A stretch of DNA of 64,000 nucleotides from Antilocapra americana (Eukaryota > Chordata > Mammalia > Artiodactyla > Antilocapridae), in assembly GCA_007570785.1 (NCBI GenBank), contig ML664161.1, positions 11,608,927-11,672,926 of the forward strand, given 5' to 3'. Under the pieces are notes generated by a model. That model worked only from the letters and a program-made list of their open reading frames with translations. It was not told the origin of the DNA and searched no databases. Both the position numbers and the translations under genes were made by a program. Shown here in pieces: positions 10,662 to 21,559 of the stretch. Position 1 is the first letter of the stretch. Each line of letters begins with the position of its first letter.

Positions 10662-10716
10662 AGACACACAAGCACACATATATGTATATATGTATGTTTA
10701 TATATATATATATATT
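10662..10716 (+). repeat. CA/TA compound microsatellite
   Basis: CACACA passes into TATGTA units and ends in a (TA) run, nearly all alternating purine/pyrimidine, so prone to unwinding and length change. Confidence 0.85.
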
Positions 10717-11339
10717 TCCTATCATATCAGAGCATATTTTGATTATATATTTATATTATCAAATTTTAGATCCCTTCCAATTTTACATAAATCTCCAGAA
10801 TGAAATCTTGTAAACTATGTGGACATTTATATACCTAACAAGTCTGAATAAAGGAATCCATTCTTTATGCTGTAATCAAGATGAGTTAATAACATCAATT
10901 TGCAGAGAATGCCATCTTATTTAGTATAAAACTTAGACTCCATTAAAATACATATAGTATTGGATAAAATTCAAGAAAGACCAAAAAGCAGAATAAAAAT
11001 TAAACACAAATGTTTAAAAATAGAATTTCTAAAAAATAACCTTTTCTCTAATTACAAAAGCAACAGAAAGGGAACAGGAAGATAACATAAAAAGGAAGTT
11101 TTTAAATAGGAAACTTATAGGAAACAAATAATTCCATCCCCTAGCTTTAACCATTTAACCATGAATTCTTAATCTTTTTGGTGTAGGTGTCCAACGTTAT
11201 CTGTAAGTTTTTATATTCATCTATATTAATTATCATGCTAATGACCCACTATATTTGTGTGTGTCTGTGCCTACATTTTTAGGGTAGTTTATATTAGGGG
11301 AGGAGTTGGGAGCAGGTAGAAATAAGAAAAAGACACAGC
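10717..11339. other. No feature recognised
   Basis: AT-rich DNA with no repeat family or frame that I can support. Confidence 0.5.
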
Positions 11340-11344
11340 AAATT

Positions 11345-11525
11345 AGACCTATTTTAGGCTTGAATCACAGATGAACCCTTACTAGTTCTGTGACTTTCAT
11401 CAAATTAACCTTTTTCTGCTTCAGTTTCATCACTCGTAAACTAGTGTGGTTGTAGAGATTAAATGAAATGGTAAATTTAAAAGATGCAGCTGTATGCCTG
11501 ACACATCTTATTTAAAGCTATATCT
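11345..11525 (+). repeat. MIR
   Basis: ACTAGTTCTGTGACTTTCAT, TTAACCTTTTTCTGCTTCAG and GTTTCATCACTCGTAAACTA follow the MIR core in sense, ending with a GATTAAATGAAATGG tail-like stretch. Confidence 0.75.
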
Positions 11526-11884
11526 TTATTATTGATAACAGGGGAATGATGGATATTACAGTCAAATCACCCTCTTTTCAAAAGAAACAGGATGCAAATC
11601 TTGGCATTAAAGACAACTTTAAATGAGATTATTTAACAGAAACTTCTTTTGTAAATATGCTGCCTTGCCTGTGAAAAGAGAAAATAACTTATAAAGTATT
11701 AGAAGACAATTACTTTTCTTCAAGATTCAAGTTTTGGACTTTAGCAAATCTTTTCCTCAGTGGAAGAGAGATGAGTTATGAATCCACACCTCATGAAGAC
11801 TTGTGTATTCCACTTAAGTGATCACCGTAGCCTTTCTATTCATCTTGATAAGTATCTTTGGGAGTCTCTCTATCCCTCTTCATG

Positions 11885-12050
11885 GAAGACAGAGTAGCCT
11901 AGTAAAAGCATACAGAGAAGGTTGCTGGCTTCAAATCCTAGTGGTATGTTCTCAGGATACTTGTTCAACTTCTTAGCTAAAGCCTCAGCATCCTCTCTAG
12001 AACTGACATTGCCCTAGAAGTTCATTAGGATAAGTAAATGAAATAATATA
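11885..12050 (+). repeat. MIR
   Basis: ACAGAGTAGCCTAGTAAAAG, GGTTGCTGGCTTCAAATCCT (tRNA-like B box) and CTTGTTCAACTTCTTAGC follow the MIR head and core. Sense orientation, like the neighbouring copy at 11.4 kb. Confidence 0.65.
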
Positions 12051-12149
12051 GCAAAAAACAAAAACAAAACTGAAAACAAACATAGCGGTCAGTTCTGGAG
12101 CACTTAATTAATAACTTTTTAGGATTCCCAAACATGGGTTCTTTTTTGA

Positions 12150-12258
12150 ATTACTCAGTTAGTAAAGAATCTATTTGCAATGCAGGAGACCCTGGTTTGA
12201 TTCCTGGGTGGGGAAGATCCACTGGAGAAGTGATAGGTCACCCACTCCAGTATACTTA
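12150..12258 (+). repeat. Bov-tA SINE, 3'-truncated half
   Basis: Head and B-box half only: ACTCAGTTAGTAAAGAATCT, GGTTTGATTCCTGGGTGGGG, then CACCCACTCCAGTATACTTA, where the next Bov-tA begins at once. The missing 3' half does not reappear downstream of the second copy, so this is not simple nesting. Confidence 0.85.
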
Positions 12259-12451
12259 GGCTTCCCTTGTGGATCAGCTGGTAAAGAATCTGCCTGCAAT
12301 GCGAGAGACCTGGGTTTAATCCCTGAGTTGGGAAGATACCCTGGAGAAGGGAATGGCTACCCTATCCAGAATTCTGGCCTGGAAGATTCCATGGGCTGTA
12401 TAGCCCGTGAGGTCACAAAGAGTCTGACACTATTGAGCAACATTCACTTTC
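12259..12451 (+). repeat. Bov-tA SINE, abutting the previous half copy
   Basis: Full element: GGCTTCCCTTGTGGATCAGC head, GGGTTTAATCCCTGAGTTGG, ending GACACTATTGAGCAACATTC. Head-to-tail with the truncated unit upstream, giving a one-and-a-half SINE array in one orientation. Confidence 0.92.
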
Positions 12452-12639
12452 AGCTGACAGTGATTTTTTCATATATATTTGAAGTTATCTTTAATGCAAA
12501 GTTTGTATAAGTGTATAGTGGTAGGCCTGTGGTAGAAAAATCAGAGATCTGATGTTAAGGAACAAGAATTTGGTCTTGTCAGAACAGGAGATGGAGGTAT
12601 TGTAAAGAAATGTTTAACATGAATTAATTAACATATTCT

Positions 12640-12830
12640 TCACAGTCATCTTGTGAGGTAGGTATGATTATTATGTTCATTTTACAGATGAGGAAACTGA
12701 GGCATAGAGAAAGCTGAAATGCAGAGAGAGAAAGAAACTCACACAAGGACATACAAGTAAATGGAGGCAACAGAAGTTAAACCAGGAAGTTTACATTAGA
12801 ATTTGGACTCCTAATGCTATCTTATGTTTT
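12640..12830 (-). repeat. MIR
   Basis: Antisense MIR: GTCATCTTGTGAGGTAGGTA, CATTTTACAGATGAGGAAAC, TGAGGCATAGAGAAAGC and further core-like sequence. The block is well kept for so old a family. Confidence 0.78.
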
Positions 12831-13479
12831 AACATCAAACACCCAAGTCTGTTTAGAAAATAAGTGGAACTGAACATTACTAATTTGAAATTTTTTCTCC
12901 TGTCTCTTTTGCTTACATATCATTTCAAATTATTTAGTCAATTTTAATGTCAATTTTTAGTTATTTATTCATTGTTGAAGGACTTGAAGAGAGGCCTACA
13001 TGTTAACTGATGAAGATCTTAGCAGAAGCAAATTACTTGCTCAGAGCTTATTTCCTCTTTTCTATAATACAGTTTTTTAAAGGGAATGTTTGTTGTTAGA
13101 GATTCATAGCTACCAGAATGTCTACTGAGAAATATAAGAAGTCTTTTACTAATTGTTGCTTTATTGGTATACATGGCAATGTACAGGGAAAATCTGTTAA
13201 ATTTGGCTAATGTTATCTTGTTATTACTTATTATAATATATGTTTTTCCAATAATAGTAGAAATTCATTGTCATGAATAAATGTTGTAAGGTGAATTTGT
13301 TTGTCCTAATATGCCCAAGATAAAACCCTTAAAAATTATTAGTATTTAAGTATAATTAATCATTTAACTGTAAATTATTCTATAATATTTTGAAACCTCA
13401 TTAAACCAATAATTCAGAAAAGGAACTAATTACATTTTACTTAAGAACTGAGGGATGATATAGTAGTCATCCTGGAGGT
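12831..13479. other. No feature recognised
   Basis: AT-rich unique DNA; no frame or repeat supported. Confidence 0.5.
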
Positions 13480-13503
13480 ATGTGCATTTGATATATTTAG
13501 TGT

Positions 13504-13726
13504 CAAGGTTTCCCAGGTTGTGCTAGTGGTAAAGAATCAACCTTCTAATACAGGGGGCACAAGAGATGCAGGTTCAGTTCCTGGGTCGGGAAGAACCCTT
13601 GGAAAAGGAAATGGTAAACCACCCCAGCTTTTTTGCCTGGAGAATTCCATGGACATGGGAGCCTGATGGTCTAAAATCCACAGGGTCACAAAAGAGTTGG
13701 ACACAACTGAAAGCGACTTAGCACAC
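13504..13726 (+). repeat. Bov-tA SINE with unusually long target duplication
   Basis: Diverged Bov-tA: GGTTTCCCAGGTTGTGCTAG head, GGTTCAGTTCCTGGGTCGGG, ending GACACAACTGAAAGCGACTT. A 24-base direct repeat with one C/T difference (13484 vs 13731) flanks it at 13480-13503 and 13727-13750, longer than the 8-17 bases typical of L1-driven insertions here. Confidence 0.93.
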
Positions 13727-13750
13727 ATGTGTATTTGATATATTTAGTGT

Positions 13751-14300
13751 AGGCAAATGATTAATCTTAAAAGATTTCAAATATTAACCAGAAATGTCAG
13801 ATGATAAATAATTCATTTTCTATTTCTCTGCAAGTCAGGAAATAATTCACATGGATGATCAGAAATTTTTTCTTTTATTTCTTTTTGGATGAAAGGAGAC
13901 AGAAAAGGGGGAATTATAATCACTCAAAAGAAATGTTACCAATTTAATCCACAAAAGAAAAAGTATGTTTTAGAGAAGTTTCTAAGACATTCTTCAGAAT
14001 TTCTTCACAAAGTGGTTTTGACTCTCTTGACCTTTTCTTGTAACTCTTATTTTTTTCAAAGAATTTTTGTGCTCTTCTCTTGAGTACTCTAAATTTTTCT
14101 GATTTGTTCAAATCTATATATTCTTCAGTGGATCACAGTATTATAATAAAAGACTTGCCAGCACCTGCTGTGATAAAAATTTTGTTTTTTCATATTATAC
14201 AAGCATTTTGTAATATAATATAAATATATGATAATGATATAGCAGTCTATTTTAGGCAATTTGAATACAATTCTTACCTAAACAGCAAAGAAAATTATTG
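13751..14300. other. No feature recognised
   Basis: AT-rich. A 64-codon open frame at 13889-14083 is Lys/Phe-rich and has no homology that I recognise; I treat it as chance. Confidence 0.5.
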
Positions 14301-14438
14301 TACTAGATGGGTACCTAAGTAATTGCAATTTCAGACCATGAATTTTAAATCATTATAACTAGGCTCTAACACATCTTTATTAATCAAAATCAGAGCCATT
14401 AAAACCAACCCATTTTTGCCAACAAGAAATAAATTTGT

Positions 14439-15545
14439 TTATTCTTGTAGTATGAAAATCTGTACTTCAGGATTCGATGAACTCTTGGAAAGCATGTTCT
14501 GCCTTCCTCTGGTTGTGAAAGTGTTTCCCTGCAAAAAATTGTTGAGATGCTTGAAGATGTGGTAGTCGGTTGGCAAGAGGTCAGGTGAATATGGCAGATG
14601 AGACAAAACGTAGCCCAATTCGTTCAACTTTTAAAGCACTGGTTGTGTGAGATGCACCTGGGTGTTGTGGGGAATTGGGCCCAGTCTTTTGACCAATGAC
14701 TGTAGGTATTACAGTTTTCAGTGTATCTTAACAATTTGCTGAGTGTATGTCTCAGATGTAATGATCTCACTGAGATTCAGAAACCTGTATGTCTGGATAC
14801 AGTGGATCAGATGGGCAACAAATGACCAAAGAGTGACAATGACTGTTTTTTGGTGCAAGTTTGGTGTTGATAAGTGCTGCTTCCCTGGAAGCTCAAATGG
14901 TAGAGTCTGCCTGCAATGTGGGAGACCTGGGTTCGATCCCTGAGTCAGGAGGATCTTCTGGAGAAGGAAATGGTAATCCACTCCACTATTTTTGTCTGGA
15001 AAATCCCATGGACTGAGGAGCCTCGCAGGCTACAGTCCAAGGGGTCTCAAGGAGTCTGACACGACTTAGTGACTAACACACACATTGGAGCTTCTTCTCA
15101 GTCCAGTCACTGAGCTGGTCATCACCAGTTGTCATATTGTTACACTCTGATCAAGAATCAGTTGGCTGTTGTTGTGTAGAGTAAGAGAAGGCAACACTTC
15201 ACAATGATGATTTTCTTTTGTTTTTTGGTCAGCTCATGAAACTTATCAAGCTCTTTCACCTTTTGAGTTTTTTTGATATGCTGAGCAACCATTGAATGGT
15301 CAACGTTAAGTTCTTCAGCAACTTCTCAGTAGTTGTTAGAGGATCAGCTTCGATGATCCTTTTAATTGGTTGTTGTCAACTTCCAGTGCCTCGCCACTGC
15401 ACTCCTCATCTTAAAGGCTTTCATCTCCTTTGCAAAACTTCTTGAACCAACACTGCACTGTACGTTTGTTAGCAGTTCTTGGGCCAAATGTGTTGTTGAT
15501 GTTGCATATCTTCTCTGCTACTTTATGACCCATTTCGAATCCAAA
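14439..15545 (-). pseudogene. mariner transposase remnant
   Basis: Would have encoded a ~345-aa DDD(34)D transposase that cuts and pastes the element using its terminal repeats. The longest open piece (14439-14627, 62 codons) carries the C-terminal SPDLxPTDYHIF motif. Another (about 14718-14870) carries the ITSETYTQQI-like segment. The DNA-binding N-terminus is readable at about 15320-15545 with in-frame disruptions. The Bov-tA insertion plus scattered stops make it non-functional. I could not identify the first two catalytic Asp residues with certainty. Confidence 0.85.
14879..15083 (+). repeat. Bov-tA SINE inside mariner
   Basis: Sense Bov-tA: GCTTCCCTGGAAGCTCAAAT, GGGTTCGATCCCTGAGTCAG, ending GACACGACTTAGTGACTAAC. 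Opposite orientation to the mariner, which resumes at TTGGAGCTTCTTCTC. I do not see a clean target duplication. Confidence 0.93.
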
Positions 15546-15894
15546 TTTTAAAAATTGCTCAAATTTGTTTTTTGTCTAACATCATTTCTATAGTCTAAAA
15601 TAAATAGTAAATAATAAGTCATTAGCAAAAAACATAAAATGGGGAATGTGCATTAAAATGATGTATAGCATAATGACATTAAAAATGTATTCCAATATCA
15701 AATGGTTAAGTTCAGCAATGCAAAATCACAGTCACTTTTGCACCAACCTAATAGATTTAATGGGTAGGAATGATGTAGTATAAATCATACCATGAAAAAA
15801 AGTTTATATTTTTGTTGAATTGATACATTAACTAGCATTTTGCATTCTATAAATCTTAATTAATGACCTGCCTCTTATCTTTTGCAGTGTCCAT

Positions 15895-16345
15895 CATTTC
15901 TATCTCTGATAAAAATGTTTTGATGGCTCCCCATTACCTTCAGGATAATGGCTAAACTCTTCGCAGCCCAAGAAACCCTTTATGATTTGAATTTTTGTGA
16001 CCAGTTTAACTTTATATGTTACAACTGTCCTACTACTTGGGGTCAGCTTTACTATCTTACCTTTGAGTCCACAGAAAAGAAAGGCTTCCCAAATCCTACT
16101 AATTTTAGTTGTTTCCTTCTTTTGGAAGCCACCTTTGATCTCTCCAGCCTATTCTAGCATACCCTTATTAAGGCTCATATCACTATGCCTTTTAATTCCT
16201 ATTTAATTATCTGTCCTTTGAGCAGATTTGTACAGTTCTCAAGAGCACAGACTGTTTTGTTTTGTCTGTTTTGTATTTCTAGAACCTAGTATAATATATT
16301 CCACGTTGGAGGCATTTGTTGATTGGATGACTAAATTAAAAATGT
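15895..16345 (+). repeat. L2 LINE 3' end
   Basis: CCATTACCTTCAGGATAATG, TTTGGAAGCCACCTTTGATC, TTAATTATCTGTCCTTTGAG, CAAGAGCACAGACTGTTTTG and a final AGGCATTTGTTGATTGGATG follow the L2 3' region and UTR in order. Two overlapping 69-codon frames inside are not evidence of a gene. Confidence 0.68.
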
Positions 16346-17049
16346 TGATTATAATGGTAACCCAAAGCATTGAGAGATCATGAAATATTCTCCATATCAG
16401 AAAGGAAAGATAAAATTTTTATGTGTAGTTTTATTTGAATGTCATTCTTTTATCACTTATAAATATACTACCTAATATTTATGATTATCTATAAATATAC
16501 TATCTAATATTATGATAAATATGAATTTTGTTAATTAAAATATTTGATTAATGAAAGAAAAAGTTTTTATTTATGCTACTTAGGGTTATCAAAATGTTCC
16601 ATATTTATAAGGACACATCACATTTTAATGTGTATTATGCTTGTCTTCATGATATAAGTGATTTTTCCTTGCTTGATTATGGGTTTAATATGTTATGTAT
16701 CTTATATTTTCAAATTAATTACTTATGTACTTTTAACAACATCCATTATATCTTCAAAATTATGCTCTTAAAAAGCTGCAGCCCTCAAAACTCAGTGTAA
16801 AATACACTGGTATTGAATTGTATTTTCAACTAAAGATTTATTTGAAGTTTATATTTATTAGTCCATAAAAGATAAAAATAAAGCCCTCCAGAAAATTCTA
16901 GATTAAGCAAGCTTTAAATTATGACAAAAACTTAGTTTTTCTCTTTAAAAAATTCAAGATGGTAAAGTAGTAACAATGTTATCTTGGTTTTCCTCACACT
17001 CATTGGGACTATTGTAGGGGAAGAAAGCTTTTGTTCCCTTGCTCTCCTA
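16346..17049. other. No feature recognised
   Basis: AT-rich. An imperfect local duplication of CTATAAATATACTATCTAAT-type sequence lies around 16458-16515. No other structure is supported. Confidence 0.5.
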
Positions 17050-17470
17050 GGTTCAGTGTCTGGGGCCTGCAAACCAAATTGTAAAAGATGAATTAACAAA
17101 AAAATAGCTGTTTAATTATGGGTATGTGGGAATTTTAGAATGAAATGTGACCTTAGGAAGTAGTCAGATGATTGAGGCTTACACACAGTCTTAGGCTAAT
17201 CAAAACAAAAAGGGGTTTAGGTTTCTTGTGCGCAGAGGGAGTTATAGGAAGGTGAGGACAGAAAATGTATGGTTCCTGGGGTTGTCTGGTTATGCCGATA
17301 CGAATATCTCAGGCCATATGTTGTCTCTAGGTGTAGTTCTTTTCCTGGCTTGGAGATACCTTTACAAATGGAAATTTCCTTTATAGGTGTAAGTTTCTTT
17401 AATGTGTAGAGTATAGGCAGGAGCTCCTGGTTATTTGAGAGTTCATTATTTATAATTTTACCCCTATATT
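17050..17470. repeat. LTR-like block, copy A
   Basis: Shares an ordered set of motifs with copy B at 18085-18350: a run like TTAACAAAAAAATAGCTGTT / TTAAAAAGATAAAAGTCAAT, then TTGAGGCTTACACACAGTCT / TTGAGGCTTACATACTATCC, then a GGGTTTAG/GGGTTAGAG stretch. The family is probably an old ERV LTR. I cannot name it confidently or orient it. Confidence 0.45.
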
Positions 17471-17625
17471 AAATAGGGAAATAGCTATTATACAATGAAA
17501 ATATTCTTCAAAAAATTCATTACATATTTAATCACTATGCAAATATCCCTCCCAGTTTAAAACAAATCTATATTTACCTACCTATAAAGGTCAGTCTTGT
17601 TAGATCATCTAATAAGTTCATCTTT

Positions 17626-17715
17626 GGTGATGGAGAGGGAGGCCTGATGTGCTGCAGTCCATGGGGTTGCAAAGAGTTGGATACGACTGAGCCACTAGTC
17701 TGAACTTAACTGAAA
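17626..17715 (+). repeat. BovB 3' terminal fragment
   Basis: GGTGATGGAGAGGGAGGCCT, GCTGCAGTCCATGGGGTTGC, AAAGAGTTGGATACGACTGA and a CTGAACTTAACTGAA tail are the last ~90 bases of BovB. An extreme 5' truncation. Confidence 0.85.
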
Positions 17716-18084
17716 AAAGTCAAACCTTAGTCTCCCTTGTCTAATATTATTTACATATGACTGCATTACATAATTAAATTGCAAGTGTAAAATCTAAACC
17801 TTGTAATAAGTACAAGATTTTGTGATTTTGATGTAGGTACTATTGGCAAAGGGATCAAATTACATGCAAAGTCACTGGTAAATAGTCACCAATCAGAGGG
17901 CATTTCCAGTAAGTTTGATTGTACCCGGGATTTCATTTTTGGAAAAGAATGACTGACAACATGGTACCATTGAAATAATTTTTTTTTTTTTTTACTTACA
18001 GTTTTTAAGAGAAGAAGAATGCCATGCCTTGTAGAACCATATGAGCAAGTATCAGGTTGGGTCAGATGGGGAGGAAATTTTTTC

Positions 18085-19130
18085 TTTGACCCTCTGAGCT
18101 TCTTTTCACTGGTCTATTAATTAAGTCGACATAAGACAGATTAAAAAGATAAAAGTCAATTTAATTAGAAACATACAAGTACCACCACCACCACCCCCGC
18201 AAAAAAAAAAAAAAAAGATTGAGACTCAAGGCCAAGTCAGGCAATTGAGGCTTACATACTATCCTGAGCTAAGAAATGGGTTAGAGACCTGGAGTTTCAA
18301 AGGGGATAAGGGTAATTCACAGGACAATAGGAGCAGATGTTTGGTAATTAGATGTTTCCCCTACTGTATTGGGGCCTCCCAAGTAGCTCAGTGATAAAGA
18401 ATCTGCCTGCCAATGCAAGAGATGTGGGTTCAAACCCTGGATCAGGAAGATCCCCTGGATGAGAAAATAGCAACCTGCTCCAGTATTCTTTTCTGAAAAA
18501 TCCCATGGGTGAGCTATACAGTCCATGGGGTTGCAGAGAGTAAGACATGGCTGATCAACTGACCACACAGATACCTATTATGAAGAAAGGTCGCTCACAT
18601 GGAAAGTTATCTCTTTCTTTGTGATAGGAAAGGTAAGAGAGATAATAAGCCTCTCTCTAAGCCAGGCTCCCTATCTAAATTCTTTTAAGTAATTAAAGGA
18701 GATAAAGGTCTTCCTGAGGCTCTGGTTGTCTGTTGAGTGTCTCCAGCCCAAAGCAATTCACAGGCCAAAATGAAATATTTGGAGGAAGGTTATTCTGAAT
18801 CTCTTCAGGCAAGAAGGAGAAAGAGTGCGTGGACAGCATGGCCCAAGAGAAACACAAAGTGGGGCAGGGCAAATAATGTACAACTGGTTGGTTTGAATAA
18901 TTTTGGGGGCTCTGGGCTATAGCAATGTTTTCAAGTTGTCTGGTGCCTAACCCTGGGGTGAATATGGAAGGGGGGATATTTGCTCGGTGTTGAGAGATAA
19001 ATGAGGTGGTTGGGGATGTGGGCTTTGAATTTGTTGGCTTGCCTATCAAGGGCAAGCTGGCAGGCAAGTTGTTTGCTATCTCTAGGAATCAGCTGGCTCT
19101 GATGGGAGGGACAAGGTCCCACAGTGTCAA
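18085..19130. repeat. LTR-like block, copy B, split by Bov-tA
   Basis: Begins with motifs shared with copy A, contains an ACC-rich/A-run stretch (18179-18216), is interrupted by a Bov-tA (18370-18566), and continues to about 19130 with CTGGTGCCTAACCCTGGGGT, GGATATTTGCTCGGTGTTGA and GATGGGAGGGACAAGGTCCC. The 3' part resembles a mammalian ERVL LTR (MER21-like, tentative). The 124-codon minus-strand frame at 18693-19067 lies in it and has no domain. Confidence 0.5.
18370..18566 (+). repeat. Bov-tA SINE
   Basis: GGGGCCTCCCAAGTAGCTCA head, GGGTTCAAACCCTGGATCAG, CAGTCCATGGGGTTGCAGAG and AAGACATGGCTGATCAACTG. Diverged; no clear flanking duplication. Confidence 0.9.
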
Positions 19131-19807
19131 AGCATCATAAAATACAGAAAATAAAGACATGATTAATACATGCTGCCACATCACAATTTTCACTATTTCC
19201 CTTGCTACTTTACTCCCAACATTTTGTTTTCTAATTCTCATGCATATATTTTTCTCTGTTTTTTAAATTTTTGTTTTCTATAGAATCCATCCACAAAAGG
19301 CATTCAACATAACAGTAGGATAGTTGTCTCAAAAGCAACTACATTTGTTAAAGAATTAAGAGAGGCTTTTGAAGAAATTCATGAAATTTTTGAATATTAT
19401 TGAAGAGGCTTTTTAATGTTAAATATGTAAAAGTCAAGCATTTAGAAACTCATGTGTCACGCTATCAAGATTTTTTCAAAAATATGTTTTAAACTCTATA
19501 ACCTCTACATTTGTTATATGTTCATCAGAAACACATTATAGCCTAAATTTTTTTAAAATGTAAAATAAGCTTTAGTTATATTTTAAGATATAGTCCTATT
19601 TAAACCATTTTCCTGGGTATTTAAATTTTGATGATTCTGGTAAAGGAGTGAGTTTTCATTCAACTTGAATAATAAAATCCCTTAGTACAGAATATAAACA
19701 AAAGTAGAACTGTTGATTGAACCCAGGCTGGTAGGGTAAGAGGAAAGAAGCCAAGATGGACTGGTTCAATGCCTCTTATCCCACACCAGTACCATAATCT
19801 TCTGGAA
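19131..19807. other. No feature recognised
   Basis: AT-rich sequence between an LTR-like block and an L1 tail; no repeat or coding signal that I can support. Confidence 0.5.
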
Positions 19808-20215
19808 ACTTTTTTTTTTTTCTTCCCTTTCTTTTTTTTTTTTTTTAAATTAGTTTTGCCATACAATGACATGATATCGCCATGGGTTTACATATGCTCC
19901 CCCTCCAGAACCCCCCTCCCTGCTCCCTTCCTCCTCCCTCCCCCAGAGAAATCTCTGTGCACCAGCCCCGAGCATCAATCCTGGGCTAGCAATTGATTTC
20001 ACATATGATAATTCACATGTTTCAATGCCATTCTCCCATATCATCCCACCCTTGCCCTCATCCACAGAGTCCACGAGTCTGTTCTATACATCTGTGTTCC
20101 TTTTGCTGTCTCGCATGCTGGGTTCTCCTTACCGTCTTTCTAAATTCCATATATATGCGTTAGTATACTATATTGTTGTTTTTCCTTCTGGCTTTTATGT
20201 CTATGCAGCACGTCT
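19808..20215 (-). repeat. L1 LINE 3' end (young artiodactyl type)
   Basis: T-rich run at 19810-19846 is the poly(A) tail seen antisense. Downstream come TTTTGCCATACAATGACATG, GTGCACCAGCCCCGAGCATC, TTCACATATGATAATTCACA and ATTCTCCCATATCATCCCAC. This is the reverse complement of the sense copy at 46928-47237. 5'-truncated at ~400 bp with no ORF2. Frames here are shadows. Confidence 0.88.
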
Positions 20216-21329
20216 TAAAAAAGACTGTAGTTTCAGAGCAGTGTTTTTAAAGTTTCATATAGAGTTGTATGGTTATGTAAGTTTGGGTAAGACTGGATTA
20301 AGCAAAGTTAAAAGCAAAGTCTTTAAAGAAAAAAAAAACACTACAGGTCTCCTTGGAACTATTAAAATGACTATAGGTGTTATGTATCTCTAAGGAGAAG
20401 TAGAAAATTACCCAGAGACCTCTTTTTTTTTTTTCTTCTGAGCATCACTTAGGTCACTTGTGCTGTTAAATAAGCTTCAGAAAACATTGACATAGAGAAC
20501 AGAACAGGAGGGAAGTCATGTAAAATCTTTATCCTCTAACTGGTTTATGAAATTGAGAAAGAAAAATCTAGTATATTCTTTCATGTTATTTTGAAGATCA
20601 AGTTATATTGTTTTTGGAAATGTGTTTTGAAGGCTGATTTCAGTGAATAAGCTGTACTATTGATACTACAGTGCTTATCACTTTATGTTGAAGCTTTTTA
20701 CTTACATGTCAGACTTCTCTACTATGTTGTAAACTTCCATGTAAGATTTCATCTTCTTCAATGTGTATTTCCAATATCAAATGCAATACCTTACTCAAGA
20801 GCAGGCCCTTGGATACTTAATTTAATAAATTATGAATAGGTTAATGATATCCAGGCAGTTATGGATCATTCTAGAATAATCAAACAATTCTAGATTCAAG
20901 TCTGCTGCTTATCACTTAACCAGTTGTATTATTCTGGGCAAGTTATCTATCAATTCACAATGATTATGAAGTGGAAAATAAGTTTTGAAGAACAGTTTGA
21001 GGTTTGAAAAAAAAAAGAATTATTCATGTAGCCCCCTTGGGGATAATACAACTTAAATTATGAAAATTTAAAAAGGAGGTTGGTAAAAAACCTATGTATC
21101 ACATAATATTTGTTATATATTACCATATGTTAGATTTAGCTATGGAACTTTACAATGGAAAATTATAACAGTTATTTTGCTCAAACAGAGACCAAATGGT
21201 AGCAAAGGACTGCTAGAGTGCTTGTAGGCGATTTTACAATTGTACCAGAAATGGGTTCCTAGTCTACCAAATTTGGACTGACTCTTGAATATAGGTTACT
21301 TGAATTGTTTTGTTATAAACAGAGCATGC
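20216..21329. other. No gene; A/T runs only
   Basis: Unique-looking AT-rich DNA with short homopolymers (about 20328 and 20424). No repeat family recognised. Confidence 0.5.
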
Positions 21330-21549
21330 ATGCATACCATCATTTCAGTCATGTCTGACTCTTTGCGACCCTATGGACCATAGTTTACCAGGCTCCTCTG
21401 TCCATGGCATTCTCCAGGCAAGAATACTGGAGTGGGTTGCCATGCCCTCAGCCTGGAGATCTTCTTGACCAAGGGGTCGAACCCATGTTTCTTATGTCTT
21501 CTGCATTGGCAGACAAGTTCGTTAGCACTAGCGGCAGCTGGGAAGCCCT
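21330..21549 (-). repeat. Bov-tA SINE
   Basis: Antisense: TCAGTCATGTCTGACTCTTT, CAGGCAAGAATACTGGAGTG, then GGTCGAACCCATGTTTC (B-box side) and GGCAGCTGGGAAGCCC head. A MER5-like element begins 10 bases after its end. Confidence 0.9.
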
Positions 21550-21559
21550 ACGGATAGAG

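Larger units (their letters stand above)
14303..15751 (-). mobile_element. mariner (Tc1/mariner) transposon, nearly full length, inactivated
   Basis: Right terminal inverted repeat at 15731-15751 reads CTTTTGCACCAACCTAA. The left one at 14303-14326 is degenerate but alignable (CTAGATGGGTACCTAAGTAA). TA dinucleotides flank both ends (14301-14302, 15752-15753). Minus-strand translation gives transposase pieces: an N-terminal HTH segment around 15320-15540, a GPRTANKRTVQCWFKKFCKG-like run, and the C-terminal YSPDLLPTDYHIF block (14439-14627) that holds the third catalytic Asp region. Frames are broken by stops, indels and a Bov-tA at 14879-15083. Without the SINE it is ~1.24 kb, close to the family norm. 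It resembles mammalian Hsmar/bovine mariner elements. Confidence 0.93.

Noticed and set aside
12150..12451. Spaced direct repeats as a possible CRISPR-like array
   Set aside because: The repeats are SINE units in vertebrate DNA; no short regular repeat-spacer structure exists anywhere in the window.
12175..12510. 111-codon plus-strand frame, and similar 'MAWRIPWT'-like peptides at many sites
   Set aside because: Recurrent translation of Bov-tA SINEs; the same peptide pieces reappear at every copy and are not genes.
18693..19067. 124-codon minus-strand open frame rich in Pro/Ser
   Set aside because: Lies inside an old LTR-like block; no motif, no splice or promoter context.
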